The position numbers and the translations under genes are program-made. From VAZQ01 sp963725065 (GTDB lineage Bacteria > Pseudomonadota > Alphaproteobacteria > Rhizobiales > Xanthobacteraceae): DNA of 64,000 nt. The stretch spans positions 32,663 to 96,662 of the forward strand of contig CAVRXD010000014.1 of NCBI GenBank assembly GCA_963725065.1, given 5' to 3'. Of the stretch, positions 27,207-35,956 are shown piece by piece (position 1 is the stretch's first letter; the number at the start of each line of letters is the position of its first letter). The notes below the pieces were generated by a model. That model was not told the origin of the DNA. It did not search any database and was given only the letters and a program-made list of their open reading frames with translations.

Positions 27207-28085
27207 ATGCCGGACGGTGGAAACAAGCAGCTTCGATCCTGGATGTTCGTTCCGGGCAATCGGGATAGGTTCATTCAAAAGGCGAAAACGTCGGGCGCTG
27301 ACGCAATCCTTCTCGACATCGAAGACGGCGTTCTGCCGGCAGAAAAGCCGGATGCACGGCGCATGATCGCCGCGGCCCTGCCGCAGCAGGACTTCGGCCC
27401 GCGGCGATACGTGCGGGTCAATGCGCTTTCGACCCCGTGGCTCCAACCTGACCTCGAAGCCGTTATCGTTCCAGGCATCGAAGGCGTTTGTCTTACCAAG
27501 GTGGTGAGACCCCAGGATATCCTGGAGACTGCGTCGCTCATCGAAGGCCTGGAAAAAAAGCGCGGCCTGGAGATAGGCAAAGTCCGCATCCTGGCAGCCG
27601 TCGAGAGCGCGCGTGGTCTCATGAACGCACTGGCGATTGCCGATGCGCATCCCCGCGTGATCGGTCTGATGTTCGGCGCGGAGGACTACGCGCTCGACCT
27701 CGGCCTCGGTGCGCGCCGTGAAAAGGAAGCAGCCGAACTGCTGTTTGCGCGTTCGCATGTCGTGAATGCGGCGGCGGCGGCCAACGTTCTCAGCATTGAC
27801 GGCGTGTTTCCTAACCTCGACGACCCTGAAGGCTTGGTCGCGGATGTCCGGCAGGCGCGACGCCTCGGCTTTACATCGAAGTCGACATTCAACCCGCGGC
27901 AGATCGATGTCATCAACCAGGTATTTTCGCCGCAGCCGGACGAAATCGAGTATGCGCGCAAGATTGCCGCAGGTTTTCGCGCAGCGGAGGCGAAAGGCGA
28001 CGCTTCGGTCGCGGTCGGCGGACAGCTCGTCGACCGGCCGATCGTTCTGCGGGCCTTGAGAATCCTGGAAGTCATCGGAGAGTAG
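27207..28085 (+). CDS. CitE-like acyl-CoA lyase (HpcH/HpaI family)
   Basis: The 292-residue TIM-barrel enzyme resembles citrate lyase beta subunits and free-standing malyl-/citramalyl-CoA lyases. SWMFVPGNRDRF opens the barrel; LLDIEDGVLPAEK (35-47) holds conserved acidic residues; the VESARGLMN and FGAEDYALDLG loops carry further Glu/Asp, probably with Mg2+. With no CitD/CitF genes nearby, a stand-alone lyase is expected, for example splitting (S)-citramalyl-CoA into acetyl-CoA and pyruvate. ATG 27207 is chosen over the extension to 27150, which runs into the operator and -35. It is 10 bases upstream of the MaoC gene. Confidence 0.85.
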   Translation: MPDGGNKQLRSWMFVPGNRDRFIQKAKTSGADAILLDIEDGVLPAEKPDARRMIAAALPQQDFGPRRYVRVNALSTPWLQPDLEAVIVPGIEGVCLTKVVRPQDILETASLIEGLEKKRGLEIGKVRILAAVESARGLMNALAIADAHPRVIGLMFGAEDYALDLGLGARREKEAAELLFARSHVVNAAAAANVLSIDGVFPNLDDPEGLVADVRQARRLGFTSKSTFNPRQIDVINQVFSPQPDEIEYARKIAAGFRAAEAKGDASVAVGGQLVDRPIVLRALRILEVIGE

Positions 28086-28095
28086 GAGGGGTTCG

Positions 28096-28602
28096 ATGGG
28101 GACCGTGAAGGACGGATGGCTCGGACGGTTTTTCGAAGATTTCAACGTCGGCGACGTTTATCGCTCCCGACTCGGCCGCACCATTACCGAGGCTGACAAT
28201 ATCCAGTTCACGCTGCTGACGAACAACACCAACCAGATTCACTTCAACACCCATTACGCCAGCCGGACCGAGTTCAAACGGCCGCTGGTCAACAGCGCGA
28301 TGACGCTGTCGGTGATCGCCGGCTTGGGCGTGGCGGATATCAGCGAGAACGGATTTGCGCTCGGATGGGACTACATCAAACTGCCCAATCCAGTGTTCCC
28401 GGGCGATACGCTTTATTCCGAGTCCGAGGTCATCAGTGCGCGCGAGTCGAAGTCGCGGCCGGACCAGGGAGTCGTGAAAGTCCGCACTCGAGGCGTCAAC
28501 CAGGATGGGGTGATCGTCATCGAGTACGAGCGGTCGGTGATGGTGTGGAAGAAAGGGCGTGCGCCGCTCATGGCGCTTTTTCCGGAGGTAAAGGGCGGCT
28601 AG
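28096..28602 (+). CDS. MaoC-like hydratase with Asn at the usual Asp position
   Basis: The 168-residue hot-dog-fold protein is of (R)-enoyl-CoA hydratase type. The hydratase motif is Asp-x4-His; here it reads NNTNQIHF, keeping His49 but with Asn44 where the catalytic Asp normally sits. The FGWDY-like FALGWDYIKLPNPVFPGDTL region covers the substrate-tunnel loop. In itaconate-type pathways a MaoC protein hydrates itaconyl-CoA to citramalyl-CoA, the substrate of the adjacent CitE-like lyase. AGGAGG stands seven bases before ATG 28096. It is very probably cotranscribed with the lyase. Confidence 0.83.
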   Translation: MGTVKDGWLGRFFEDFNVGDVYRSRLGRTITEADNIQFTLLTNNTNQIHFNTHYASRTEFKRPLVNSAMTLSVIAGLGVADISENGFALGWDYIKLPNPVFPGDTLYSESEVISARESKSRPDQGVVKVRTRGVNQDGVIVIEYERSVMVWKKGRAPLMALFPEVKGG

Positions 28603-28640
28603 CCGTCGCAGGATAGGGCGATATTCCAAGGCCTTGCGGC

Positions 28641-28682
28641 TGGAAACGTTTCATTGACAGCGGGCTCCACGTTGCCTAAGAC
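28641..28682 (+). promoter_or_regulatory. LacI-type operator O4 with promoter
   Basis: TGGAAACGTTTCA (28641-28653) touches TTGACA (28654-28659); 17 bases later is TAAGAC (28677-28682). It is the best-formed promoter of the set and lies about 50 bases before the CaiB-family gene. Confidence 0.8.
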
Positions 28683-28732
28683 CTCGGCATTCCAATGCTG
28701 CATCGCTGCACCTCGGTTGAGGGGATTGGCAT

Positions 28733-29899
28733 ATGTTGAATCGACTGCCGCTCGAGGGCGTCACGGTGATCGAAATGGGTCACAGCGTGGCGGCGCCTTA
28801 TGCTGGCGAAATTCTTGGCGATCTTGGTGCCGATGTCATCAAGATCGAGAAGGCCGACGGCGACGATGCACGCAAATGGGCGCCGCCCTATTGGGGCGAG
28901 ATGTCGTCCACCTTCCAAAGCCTGAACCGCAACAAGCGTTCGGCGATCGTGAATCTGAAGGACCCGGCCGAGCGCGAGGCCCTGCGCAAGCTCATCATCG
29001 AGCGTGCGGATGTTGTCATTCAGAATCTTCGGCCTGGCTCGGCGGAGGAGTTCGGACTTGATGCCGAATCGCTTCGCGTCCTGAAGCCCGATCTCATCTA
29101 CTGCACGATCGGCGCGTTCGGGGCGAAGGGCCCCCTCAAGGACCGTCCAGGATACGATCCTTTGATGCAGGCCTTTGCCGGGATGATGAGCGTTACCGGA
29201 GAGCCGGATCAACGGCCGGTTCGCGTCGGCACCTCCATCATAGACATGGCTGCCGGCATGTGGGCGGTTATCGGCGTCTTCTCCGCGCTCCTGCAGCGCA
29301 AGAACGACGGATCAGGTTCGACGGTCGACACTTCGCTCTACGAAACTGCGCTTGGCTGGATGTGCTATCACGCCGCCAATTTCCAAGCGTCCGGCGAATT
29401 GCCGAAACGCCAGGGCTCCGGTGCCGCGATGATCGTGCCCTATCGCGGCTATGCAACGAAGGATGGGTTCATCGTCATCGCTGCGGGCAACGATAAGCTG
29501 TTTGCATCCCTTGCAAAGGTTCTCGGGCATCCTGAATGGATCGACGATCCGCGGTTTTTGACAAACCCGGATCGTGTGAAGCATCAGGAGGTCCTGTACC
29601 AATGGATTGAGGACATCGTCAGGGAACGCCCGAGCGGGGAGTGGCAGGCCATCCTGGATGCGGCAGCGGTTCCGAACGCGCCGATGCAGACGATTGCCGA
29701 AGTGCTCGATCATCCTCAGACAAAGGCGCTCGGCATGATGCAGCAGAGCCCCTTGGGCGACATCAGCCTGCTGGGACTTCCGATCTCGTTCGACGGAGCG
29801 CGGCCAGGCTTTCGTAAGCGTCCACCGGCCTTGGGCGAGCATACGGCGGAGATATTCGGCGCGGCCGCGACGCCGCTCGCCGCTGCCAAGCGGGCGTAA
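28733..29899 (+). CDS. family III CoA-transferase (CaiB/BaiF)
   Basis: The 388-residue enzyme has the class III CoA-transferase layout: LEGVTVIEMGHSVAAPYAGEI, LGDLGADVIKIE, LNRNKRSAIVNLK, and GYDPLMQAFAG with the catalytic Asp142 that forms the acyl anhydride. It moves CoA from a donor thioester to an acid. Next to CitE- and MaoC-like genes it is the natural candidate for activating itaconate or a similar C5 dicarboxylate from succinyl-CoA. The substrate is inferred from neighbours, not from residues. Confidence 0.87.
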   Translation: MLNRLPLEGVTVIEMGHSVAAPYAGEILGDLGADVIKIEKADGDDARKWAPPYWGEMSSTFQSLNRNKRSAIVNLKDPAEREALRKLIIERADVVIQNLRPGSAEEFGLDAESLRVLKPDLIYCTIGAFGAKGPLKDRPGYDPLMQAFAGMMSVTGEPDQRPVRVGTSIIDMAAGMWAVIGVFSALLQRKNDGSGSTVDTSLYETALGWMCYHAANFQASGELPKRQGSGAAMIVPYRGYATKDGFIVIAAGNDKLFASLAKVLGHPEWIDDPRFLTNPDRVKHQEVLYQWIEDIVRERPSGEWQAILDAAAVPNAPMQTIAEVLDHPQTKALGMMQQSPLGDISLLGLPISFDGARPGFRKRPPALGEHTAEIFGAAATPLAAAKRA

Positions 29900-29990
29900 C
29901 CGCGGCGGACTGAGGTCTTCCGCGGTCGCCCAGGCCGGGGAATGACGTTGATGCGAACGCGCGAGATTTCACGGCTCTGGCTGCAACCCC

Positions 29991-31184
29991 ATGACCGAAT
30001 CCGTTGCCAATGACGATCCAGTCCAACTGACGCTGGGTGAAACCTATCCCGAAATCCGGGAGCTGGTCCGGCGGATATGTTCCGATTTTCCAGGCAGCTA
30101 TTGGCGTGCGCTCGAGGAAAAGCAGGCTTACCCCACCGAGTTCGTCGCGGCGCTGACCAAGGCCGGTCTTCTCGGATCACTGATTCCCGAGGAGTACGGC
30201 GGGCTGGGCATGCCCCTGGGTGCCGCCGCGGCGACGCTGGAGGAAATCCATGCGTCCGGCTGTAACGCGGGCGCCTGCCATGCGCAGATGTACATCATGG
30301 GGACCGTGCTGCGTCACGGCAGCCCGGAGCAGAAGGAGAAGTATCTGCCGGATATCGCCGCCGGCCGGCTCCGGCTGCAGGCCTTCGCGGTGACCGAGCC
30401 CACCAGTGGCTCCGATACCACGAAGCTCCGGACGCGGGCCGAGCGGAGGAACGATCACTACCTTGTCACCGGCCAAAAGGTCTGGACGTCGCGCGCGCTG
30501 CAATCCGATCTCATGCTGCTGCTGGCGCGTACGACGCCATTGGACGAGGTGAGGAAGAAAAGCGAGGGGCTCTCGGTGTTCTTGGTCGACGTCAAGGAAT
30601 CGCTCGGCCACGGACTGGACATCAAGCCGCTGCGAGCGATGGTCAATCACAATACGACGGAAGTCTTTTTCGAGTCCCTGCGAGTGCCGATGGAGAACTT
30701 GATCGGCGAGGAAGGCAAAGGCTTCCGCTACATTCTCGACAGCATGAATGCCGAGCGCATCCTGGTCGCGTCCGAAGCAATTGGCGACGGGCGGTGGTTC
30801 ATCGAGAAGGCATCGAAATATGCCGGCGAACGCACGGTGTTCGGTCATCCGATCGGCCGCAATCAGGGCGTCCAGTTTCCGATCGCCAAGGCTTACGCCA
30901 ATGTCGAGGCGGCAGCGCTGATGGTCCGCAAGGCCGGGGCCTTGTTCGAGGCCGGCAAGCCGTGCGGTCCGGAGGCCAATATGGCCAAGCTGCTCAGCTC
31001 AGAAGCGTCCTGGCAGGCCGGCGAGGCCGCGCTGCAGACCCACGGCGGTTTCGGCTTCGCTGCGGAATACGATATCGAGCGCAAGTGGCGCGAGACGCGA
31101 TTGTTTCAGGTCGCGCCGATTTCGACCAATCTCATCCTCGCCTATCTCGCGGAGCATGTGCTTGGCATGCCGCGCTCCTACTGA
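29991..31184 (+). CDS. acyl-CoA dehydrogenase with IVD-type catalytic Glu
   Basis: The 397-residue flavoprotein has LIPEEYGGLGMPLG, AFAVTEPTSGSDTTKL at the FAD/substrate interface, and QTHGGFGFAAEYDIERKWRE near the end. The usual C-terminal base in YEGT is absent (FQVAPIST). Glu255 in SMNAERILVA lies where isovaleryl-CoA and long-chain dehydrogenases carry their base, which suggests a branched-chain substrate such as methylsuccinyl-CoA. It starts 91 bases after the CoA-transferase stop without its own operator, so it is probably in the same transcript. Its last seven bases overlap the convergent MmgE/PrpD gene. Confidence 0.87.
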   Translation: MTESVANDDPVQLTLGETYPEIRELVRRICSDFPGSYWRALEEKQAYPTEFVAALTKAGLLGSLIPEEYGGLGMPLGAAAATLEEIHASGCNAGACHAQMYIMGTVLRHGSPEQKEKYLPDIAAGRLRLQAFAVTEPTSGSDTTKLRTRAERRNDHYLVTGQKVWTSRALQSDLMLLLARTTPLDEVRKKSEGLSVFLVDVKESLGHGLDIKPLRAMVNHNTTEVFFESLRVPMENLIGEEGKGFRYILDSMNAERILVASEAIGDGRWFIEKASKYAGERTVFGHPIGRNQGVQFPIAKAYANVEAAALMVRKAGALFEAGKPCGPEANMAKLLSSEASWQAGEAALQTHGGFGFAAEYDIERKWRETRLFQVAPISTNLILAYLAEHVLGMPRSY

Positions 31185-32533
31185 AGGGACAGGAGATCGG
31201 ACGCTCCATTCAGCCGCTCCAGGTTCATGAGCTTCTCGAACGTGTTGGTCTTGGCGTTGTCCGCAAGTTGGTCGCCGACGCAGTCCAGGAACTTGTCCTC
31301 CAGTTCGCTCGGCGACAGCGGCCGTTGCATGCTGCCCTTGGCATGAACGATAGCGTCGCTTGTGAAGGTCTTGCCGCTGACGGTCGTGATCTCGACCAAT
31401 TCCGAAGGCGCAAACGCGGACCCGTTCATGGTTTCGGTGGTCGTCGTGATGGAAACGCGCGGAATCAGCGACTGGACCGCAGGCCGGCTGACGAACTGAT
31501 CGGTCAGTTGGGCCAGGCCGACGTTCCTCGCGACCAGGGAAGCCGCCATCGCGAACTGCATGCTGAATTTGGCCTCGAACGCGGTCTTTGGCCGGTCATT
31601 GCGCAGCATCAGCATTTGCATTTGGCCGGTGGAGACCCGGATCTGCCCGACATCGTCGGGCTTGAGATCGTGGCGCACGGCGAGATCGAGCGCGCCGTCG
31701 ATCGCGCGGTGGGTGGCGTAGCAGATCGGATAGCGCTTGAGGTTGAGGCCCCGGCTCGCCAGGTACCACTCCTTCCGCTTCGGATCGAAGGCGCGGGACA
31801 AATCGGCGTTCCCACCGGGAGAGAAGGCGGCCAGAAAACCGGACTGATGTTCGAGCGTGTCGGGTGAGGCGGTAAGACCTGCCTCCGCCAAGCGCGCCGC
31901 GAGGACGCCCGATTGGGCGGCCCGCCCGACCTGAAAACATTTTGTCAGGCTGCCGAAGTTGGCAACAAGGCCGCCAGCCATGGACGCCGCGATCGCGAGG
32001 GCCGTCTGGCACTGCTCGGGGGTCAGCCGGCGAAGTTGCGCGCATGCGGCGGCGGCGGCCACCGCGCCGCGGACCGCGGTCGGGTGCCAACCCTTTTGAT
32101 GCAACGGCACGGGCTCGCGCATCAGAAGCTCGGCCCAAACCTCGTAACCGGCGACATAGGCGGTCAGGAGCTCGGAGCCACTGGCGCCAAAGGTCTCGCC
32201 CTGCGCGATGATGGCCGGCACCAGGACGGCGCTGGGGTGGCCATCGAGCGTGACATCGTCGTAGTCCAATACGTGGGCGGCCGCGCCATTGACGAGAGCC
32301 GCATCCTCGACGTTTCGTCGCTTGAGCGACGGAATGAGCGAGGCGAGGGCGCTGCCGTCGGAGCCGGCCATTTCCCGATCGATGAGTGCGACCACCGGAT
32401 CCTGCGCGCCGGCGATCATCACGCCGAAACAATCGGTGATCCCCGTCTTGGCGACCGCCTGGGCCTCGGCCGGGATGTCCTTCAAGGTGAGGCCGGCCAC
32501 GAAATGTCCGAGTTCGGCGGTGAGCGCGGGCAT
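31178..32533 (-). CDS. MmgE/PrpD-family protein
   Basis: The 451-residue protein is of the 2-methylcitrate dehydratase/MmgE-PrpD fold: DCFGVMIAGAQDP, AAHVLDYDDVTLDGHPSAVLVPAI near residues 85-107, and a helical SPGGNADLSRAFDPKRK middle. Family members dehydrate or isomerise tricarboxylates or dicarboxylates (PrpD, cis-aconitate decarboxylase). The HVLDYDD region is typical of active members. AAGGAGA precedes ATG 32533. It is read leftwards from a region that also holds the ligase promoter and operators O5 and O6. Similar genes accompany itaconate degradation clusters in Pseudomonas. Confidence 0.86.
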   Translation of the reverse strand: MPALTAELGHFVAGLTLKDIPAEAQAVAKTGITDCFGVMIAGAQDPVVALIDREMAGSDGSALASLIPSLKRRNVEDAALVNGAAAHVLDYDDVTLDGHPSAVLVPAIIAQGETFGASGSELLTAYVAGYEVWAELLMREPVPLHQKGWHPTAVRGAVAAAAACAQLRRLTPEQCQTALAIAASMAGGLVANFGSLTKCFQVGRAAQSGVLAARLAEAGLTASPDTLEHQSGFLAAFSPGGNADLSRAFDPKRKEWYLASRGLNLKRYPICYATHRAIDGALDLAVRHDLKPDDVGQIRVSTGQMQMLMLRNDRPKTAFEAKFSMQFAMAASLVARNVGLAQLTDQFVSRPAVQSLIPRVSITTTTETMNGSAFAPSELVEITTVSGKTFTSDAIVHAKGSMQRPLSPSELEDKFLDCVGDQLADNAKTNTFEKLMNLERLNGASDLLSLQ

Positions 32534-32608
32534 GATTGGTCTCCTTGCGTCGCGGGGACGATATCACTCCCGATCACCCTCGGGGAGCATCAATATAATG
32601 CCGATTGA

Positions 32609-32621
32609 TGAAACGGTTCCA
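32609..32621 (-). promoter_or_regulatory. LacI-type operator O5, upstream of the MmgE/PrpD gene
   Basis: TGAAACGGTTCCA is a degenerate copy of the locus operator. Read on the minus strand, TGGAAC, 17 bases and TTATAT form a possible promoter across it. It lies about 76 bases upstream of the MmgE/PrpD start. Confidence 0.6.
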
Positions 32622-32733
32622 GCCCTTCTGCTGGCGGGGAGCGCGGAGCTGTCTTCAGCCTCGGATCGGCCGAGGTTTGGCGGATCGCTGCGTCTTGACG
32701 GGTGGAGTCGGAACGTCCAATGATCCGGATCGA

Positions 32734-32746
32734 TGAAACGTTTACA
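32734..32746 (+). promoter_or_regulatory. LacI-type operator O6, in front of the acid-CoA ligase
   Basis: TGAAACGTTTACA differs from the palindrome at one position. TTGACG (32695-32700), 17 bases and CAATGA form a weak promoter upstream, so the site lies about 4 bases downstream of the predicted start of transcription. It fixes the ligase start at ATG 32753 or later. Confidence 0.65.
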
Positions 32747-32752
32747 AGTCCG

Positions 32753-34417
32753 ATGAACACCATCTTGACGCTGCAGGACGTCGCGCGCGCGCGGGAATTC
32801 TACCAGCGCGGTTATTGGCAAACTGACACGCTCTACATGCTGCTGCGGGCCTGGGCCGAGGCGACGCCCGAGCGTTTCGCGCTTCGAGACACCAACGGTC
32901 GGCTGACGTTCAGTGATGCCCTGCATTGGGTTGATGCCATCGCCGAGGATCTGCACGAGTCCGGCGTTCGCCCGGGAGATCGTGTCTCGATCTGGCTTCC
33001 CAGCAGAATGGAAACGGCGCTCGTCTTTCTGGCGTGCTCACGCATGGGCTATGTGTGCAATACGTCGCTCCACCGCGACTACACTTGCAGCGAGATCATT
33101 GCGCTATTGGAGCGCGCCGGTTCGGTGGCTTTCTTCGGCCAGCCGGGATACGGGGCGGATGCCGAGAAGAACGATATTTTCTCGGCGATCGGCAGTCTGC
33201 CGAAGCTGAAAAAAGTCTACCGCCTCGCTCCGCTCGAACCCCAGCCTTGCGACCGTGACCCGGCCCTGCGTTTCGGACCGCTGTTCCGTCGGGCCGATGG
33301 TCCGCAGCCATTCTCCACCGATCCCGACCGCATCGTGTACCTGGCCTACACGTCAGGTACCACCGGACAGCCGAAGGGCGTGATGCATTCGGACAATACG
33401 ATTCTCGCCAACAGCCGGGCCATGGTGAAGGACTGGGGCTTCGATCAGAGCACGATCGTCTATTCCTTCAGTCCATTGAGCCACAATATCGGCATCGTCG
33501 GGCTCGCCGTCGGCATCGCGGCAGGCGGGGAGGTGGTCGTGCACACGCCGTTCGATGCGCCCCGGATGTTCGACCGGGTGGTGGAGACTGCAGCGACGTT
33601 TCTTCTGGGCGTCCCGACCCACGCCCTCGATCTTCTCGCTGAAGTTCGCCGGCGCGGCATGACCACCCTCGGGCAGGTCAAGGCGTTTGAGATTGGCGGC
33701 TCCGCCGTCCCGCCTGCGCTTGTGCGTGGTCTCCTGGATATCGGCGTCACCACCCAGAACGCCTTCGGGATGACCGAGAACCACTCGTTTCAATACACCC
33801 GGCCCGATGACTCCGCCGACACGATTGCGGCAACGTGCGGACGCCCGTGCGAAGGCATGGAGATCGCGCTTTGGAGCGAGAGCAACCAGGATGAAGCGGT
33901 GGCGCAGGGAAGCGTCGGCGAGCTCGGCGTTCGCGGTCCGTCCTTGATGCTCGGCTATTTCGGCGATCAGGCGAGCACGGAACGCTCGTTCAATCGGCAT
34001 GGCTGGTTCATGACCGGCGATCTGGCTCGGTTGGACGAGTCCGGAAATCTCCAGATCGTCGGCCGCAAGAAGGATTTGATCATCCGAGGCGGTCACAACA
34101 TCTATCCGGCCCGGATCGAGGACTTCGCCATGCGTTGCAGGTCGGTCGCAAAAGCGGCCGCGTTCCCGGTATCGGATGAAAGATTGGGCGAGCGCGTCTG
34201 TCTTGCCGTCATACCCCGTCCGAATGAAACGATAGCGCCGGCGGAATTGCTGGCGCATCTCAACGCGAATGGCCTGTCCAAATACGACATGCCCGAATAT
34301 TTCATTACGGTCGAAAGCTTCCCGTTGACCGCAAGCGGCAAGGTGCTCAAGCGCCGGCTGGTTGAGATGGTCGCGCAGGGGGAGCTAAAGCCCGAACCGG
34401 TGCGCTGGCAGGGCTGA
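32753..34417 (+). CDS. AMP-forming acid-CoA ligase
   Basis: The 554-residue adenylate-forming enzyme has the ATP-binding P-loop YLAYTSGTTGQPKGVMHS, the QNAFGMTENHS motif, YFGDQASTERSF, GDLARLDESGNLQIVGRKKDL with the hinge, and the catalytic Lys in TASGKVLKRR. It converts a carboxylic acid to its CoA thioester, probably an aryl or alicyclic acid by general resemblance to cyclohexanecarboxylate-CoA ligases. The frame is open from 32702, but operator O6 lies in that extension, so I chose ATG 32753. No clear ribosome binding site supports any start. Confidence 0.88.
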   Translation: MNTILTLQDVARAREFYQRGYWQTDTLYMLLRAWAEATPERFALRDTNGRLTFSDALHWVDAIAEDLHESGVRPGDRVSIWLPSRMETALVFLACSRMGYVCNTSLHRDYTCSEIIALLERAGSVAFFGQPGYGADAEKNDIFSAIGSLPKLKKVYRLAPLEPQPCDRDPALRFGPLFRRADGPQPFSTDPDRIVYLAYTSGTTGQPKGVMHSDNTILANSRAMVKDWGFDQSTIVYSFSPLSHNIGIVGLAVGIAAGGEVVVHTPFDAPRMFDRVVETAATFLLGVPTHALDLLAEVRRRGMTTLGQVKAFEIGGSAVPPALVRGLLDIGVTTQNAFGMTENHSFQYTRPDDSADTIAATCGRPCEGMEIALWSESNQDEAVAQGSVGELGVRGPSLMLGYFGDQASTERSFNRHGWFMTGDLARLDESGNLQIVGRKKDLIIRGGHNIYPARIEDFAMRCRSVAKAAAFPVSDERLGERVCLAVIPRPNETIAPAELLAHLNANGLSKYDMPEYFITVESFPLTASGKVLKRRLVEMVAQGELKPEPVRWQG

Positions 34418-34553
34418 GGGGGAGGTCGTTTTCGCGTGAACGGCCTGCGATGTTTGATCGCATCCGCAACGTCTCGAAATTGAAGAACAATTGGGCACCG
34501 ACAGGTGAAAAAAATGTCGTGGCGACCCTCGAATAATGCCGTATTATCCGTTA

Positions 34554-34567
34554 TGGAAACGTTTCTA
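34554..34567 (+). promoter_or_regulatory. LacI-type operator O7, head of the transporter operon
   Basis: TGGAAACGTTTCTA carries the perfect GAAACGTTTC core (34556-34565). TTATCC, 16 bases and TATGAC (34566-34571) may be the promoter. It stands 46 bases before the thioesterase gene that opens an eight-gene operon. Confidence 0.75.
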
Positions 34568-34612
34568 TGACGCGTTCCCCGCGGTCCATCCTCGTCAGGT
34601 CCAGTCGATCAC

Positions 34613-35029
34613 ATGGCTCAAAGCACGTTCGAATTCGTTCGCGACAATATCGCCCAGACGCCGTTTCATCAGTGGCTTCTGCCGGAGCTCCTGGAGGTCA
34701 ACGAGGAGGCGGGTAGTGTCACCATTCGCCTGCCGGTCAGGCCTGAGTTTTGCCGTCTGCCGGGACGGCCGGAGCTGCACGGGGCGGTGGTCGCGGCGAT
34801 GGTCGACATCTCCGGTCATGCCGCGGTCGCGGCAAAGGTGCTCCACAGCGTCGCAACGATCGACATGCGTGTAGACTATCTGCGCCTGGCCTCCGGCACG
34901 GAGCTGATGGCGGTCGCGACGGTGGTCAAGATCGGCCGCACGATCGGCGTCGTCGATGTCCGTATCAATGACGATCAGAAGCGGCTGGTTGCGATCGGGC
35001 GGGCGGCGTACGTCACGATGGATGTTTAG
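34613..35029 (+). CDS. PaaI-like acyl-CoA thioesterase
   Basis: The 138-residue protein has a single hot-dog domain. ELHGAVVAAMVDISGHAAV matches the catalytic HGG-x-x-D helix of PaaI-type thioesterases, with His-Gly-Ala and an Asp; FPTIDM-like VATIDMRVDYLR follows. It would hydrolyse stalled or toxic CoA thioesters and release CoA, a role PaaI plays in phenylacetate catabolism. It is the first gene after operator O7, with 24 bases to the permease gene. Confidence 0.82.
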   Translation: MAQSTFEFVRDNIAQTPFHQWLLPELLEVNEEAGSVTIRLPVRPEFCRLPGRPELHGAVVAAMVDISGHAAVAAKVLHSVATIDMRVDYLRLASGTELMAVATVVKIGRTIGVVDVRINDDQKRLVAIGRAAYVTMDV

Positions 35030-35053
35030 GCCGGCGGTGGGGTCGACTCTGGC

Positions 35054-35956
35054 ATGACTGCGATCGCGGCATCCTCACTTGGCCCGGAACGGACTGCGCG
35101 CCGGACGTCGCCGGGCGCAAGCTGGGTGCTGCTGTCGCTTCCCATGTTGTTGACGCTGGCCCTGGTTTTCGCCGTTCCGATTGGCTGCTTGATCGGCCTG
35201 AGCTTCTACAGCATGACCGGCCCCGCGACGGTCGGCGACCAGCTTACCGCGGAAAACTACCTGAACTTTTTCACCGACTTTTTCTATTTCAGGATCCTGC
35301 TCAATACGTTCTGGCTTGGCGCGGTCGTGGTGATCAGCTGCCTCGTCATCGGTTATCCGGTTTCGTATTTCCTCGCGCGCACGCAAAGCCGTTGGCGCGG
35401 ATTTTTGCTGTTCCTGGTCGTGGCGCCACTGTTGGTGAGCGCCGTCGTGCGGAACATCGGCTGGTTTCCGATCCTGAGCAACAGCGGGCTGGTCAACTGG
35501 CTGCTGCTGAAGTTCGGGCTGGTCAGTCAGCCGGTTCCGCTCATCAGCAACTTCACGGGCGTCGTCATCGGTCTGGTCCACGCATTGCTGCCGTTCATGA
35601 TCCTGACGCTGACCACGGTGATCCAGCGCATCGAACCGGAGCTCGAGGAGGCGTCGGCCAGTCTCGGCGCCGGGCCGGTTAGAACCTTTTTCGAGGTGAT
35701 GCTGCCGCTGAGCCTGCCTGGCATGATCGGGGGCTCGCTGCTGGTCTTCACCATGGCGATCGCCGCCTACACCACGCCGGTGATCATGGGCGGCAACCGC
35801 GTGCTGGTGATGGCGACTTTCATCGGCCAGCAATTCCGCACCGTCCTCGACTATGCGCTCGGCGCGACCGCGGCGGCGGTCCTGATGCTGCTGGCAGGCC
35901 TGCTCACGCTACTGGCGGTGCGGTTAGGCGTGCAGCGGACGGACGTGGCGCGATGA
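35054..35956 (+). CDS. PotB-like ABC permease
   Basis: The 300-residue membrane protein has about six hydrophobic segments and the inner-membrane EAA loop (LEEASASLGAGPVRTFFEVMLPLSLPG). SFYSMTGP near residue 55 and FFYFRILLNTFWLG fit the spermidine/putrescine group. It forms a heterodimer with the PotC-like protein, whose gene starts within its stop (ATGA). The system belongs to operator O7. Confidence 0.88.
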   Translation: MTAIAASSLGPERTARRTSPGASWVLLSLPMLLTLALVFAVPIGCLIGLSFYSMTGPATVGDQLTAENYLNFFTDFFYFRILLNTFWLGAVVVISCLVIGYPVSYFLARTQSRWRGFLLFLVVAPLLVSAVVRNIGWFPILSNSGLVNWLLLKFGLVSQPVPLISNFTGVVIGLVHALLPFMILTLTTVIQRIEPELEEASASLGAGPVRTFFEVMLPLSLPGMIGGSLLVFTMAIAAYTTPVIMGGNRVLVMATFIGQQFRTVLDYALGATAAAVLMLLAGLLTLLAVRLGVQRTDVAR

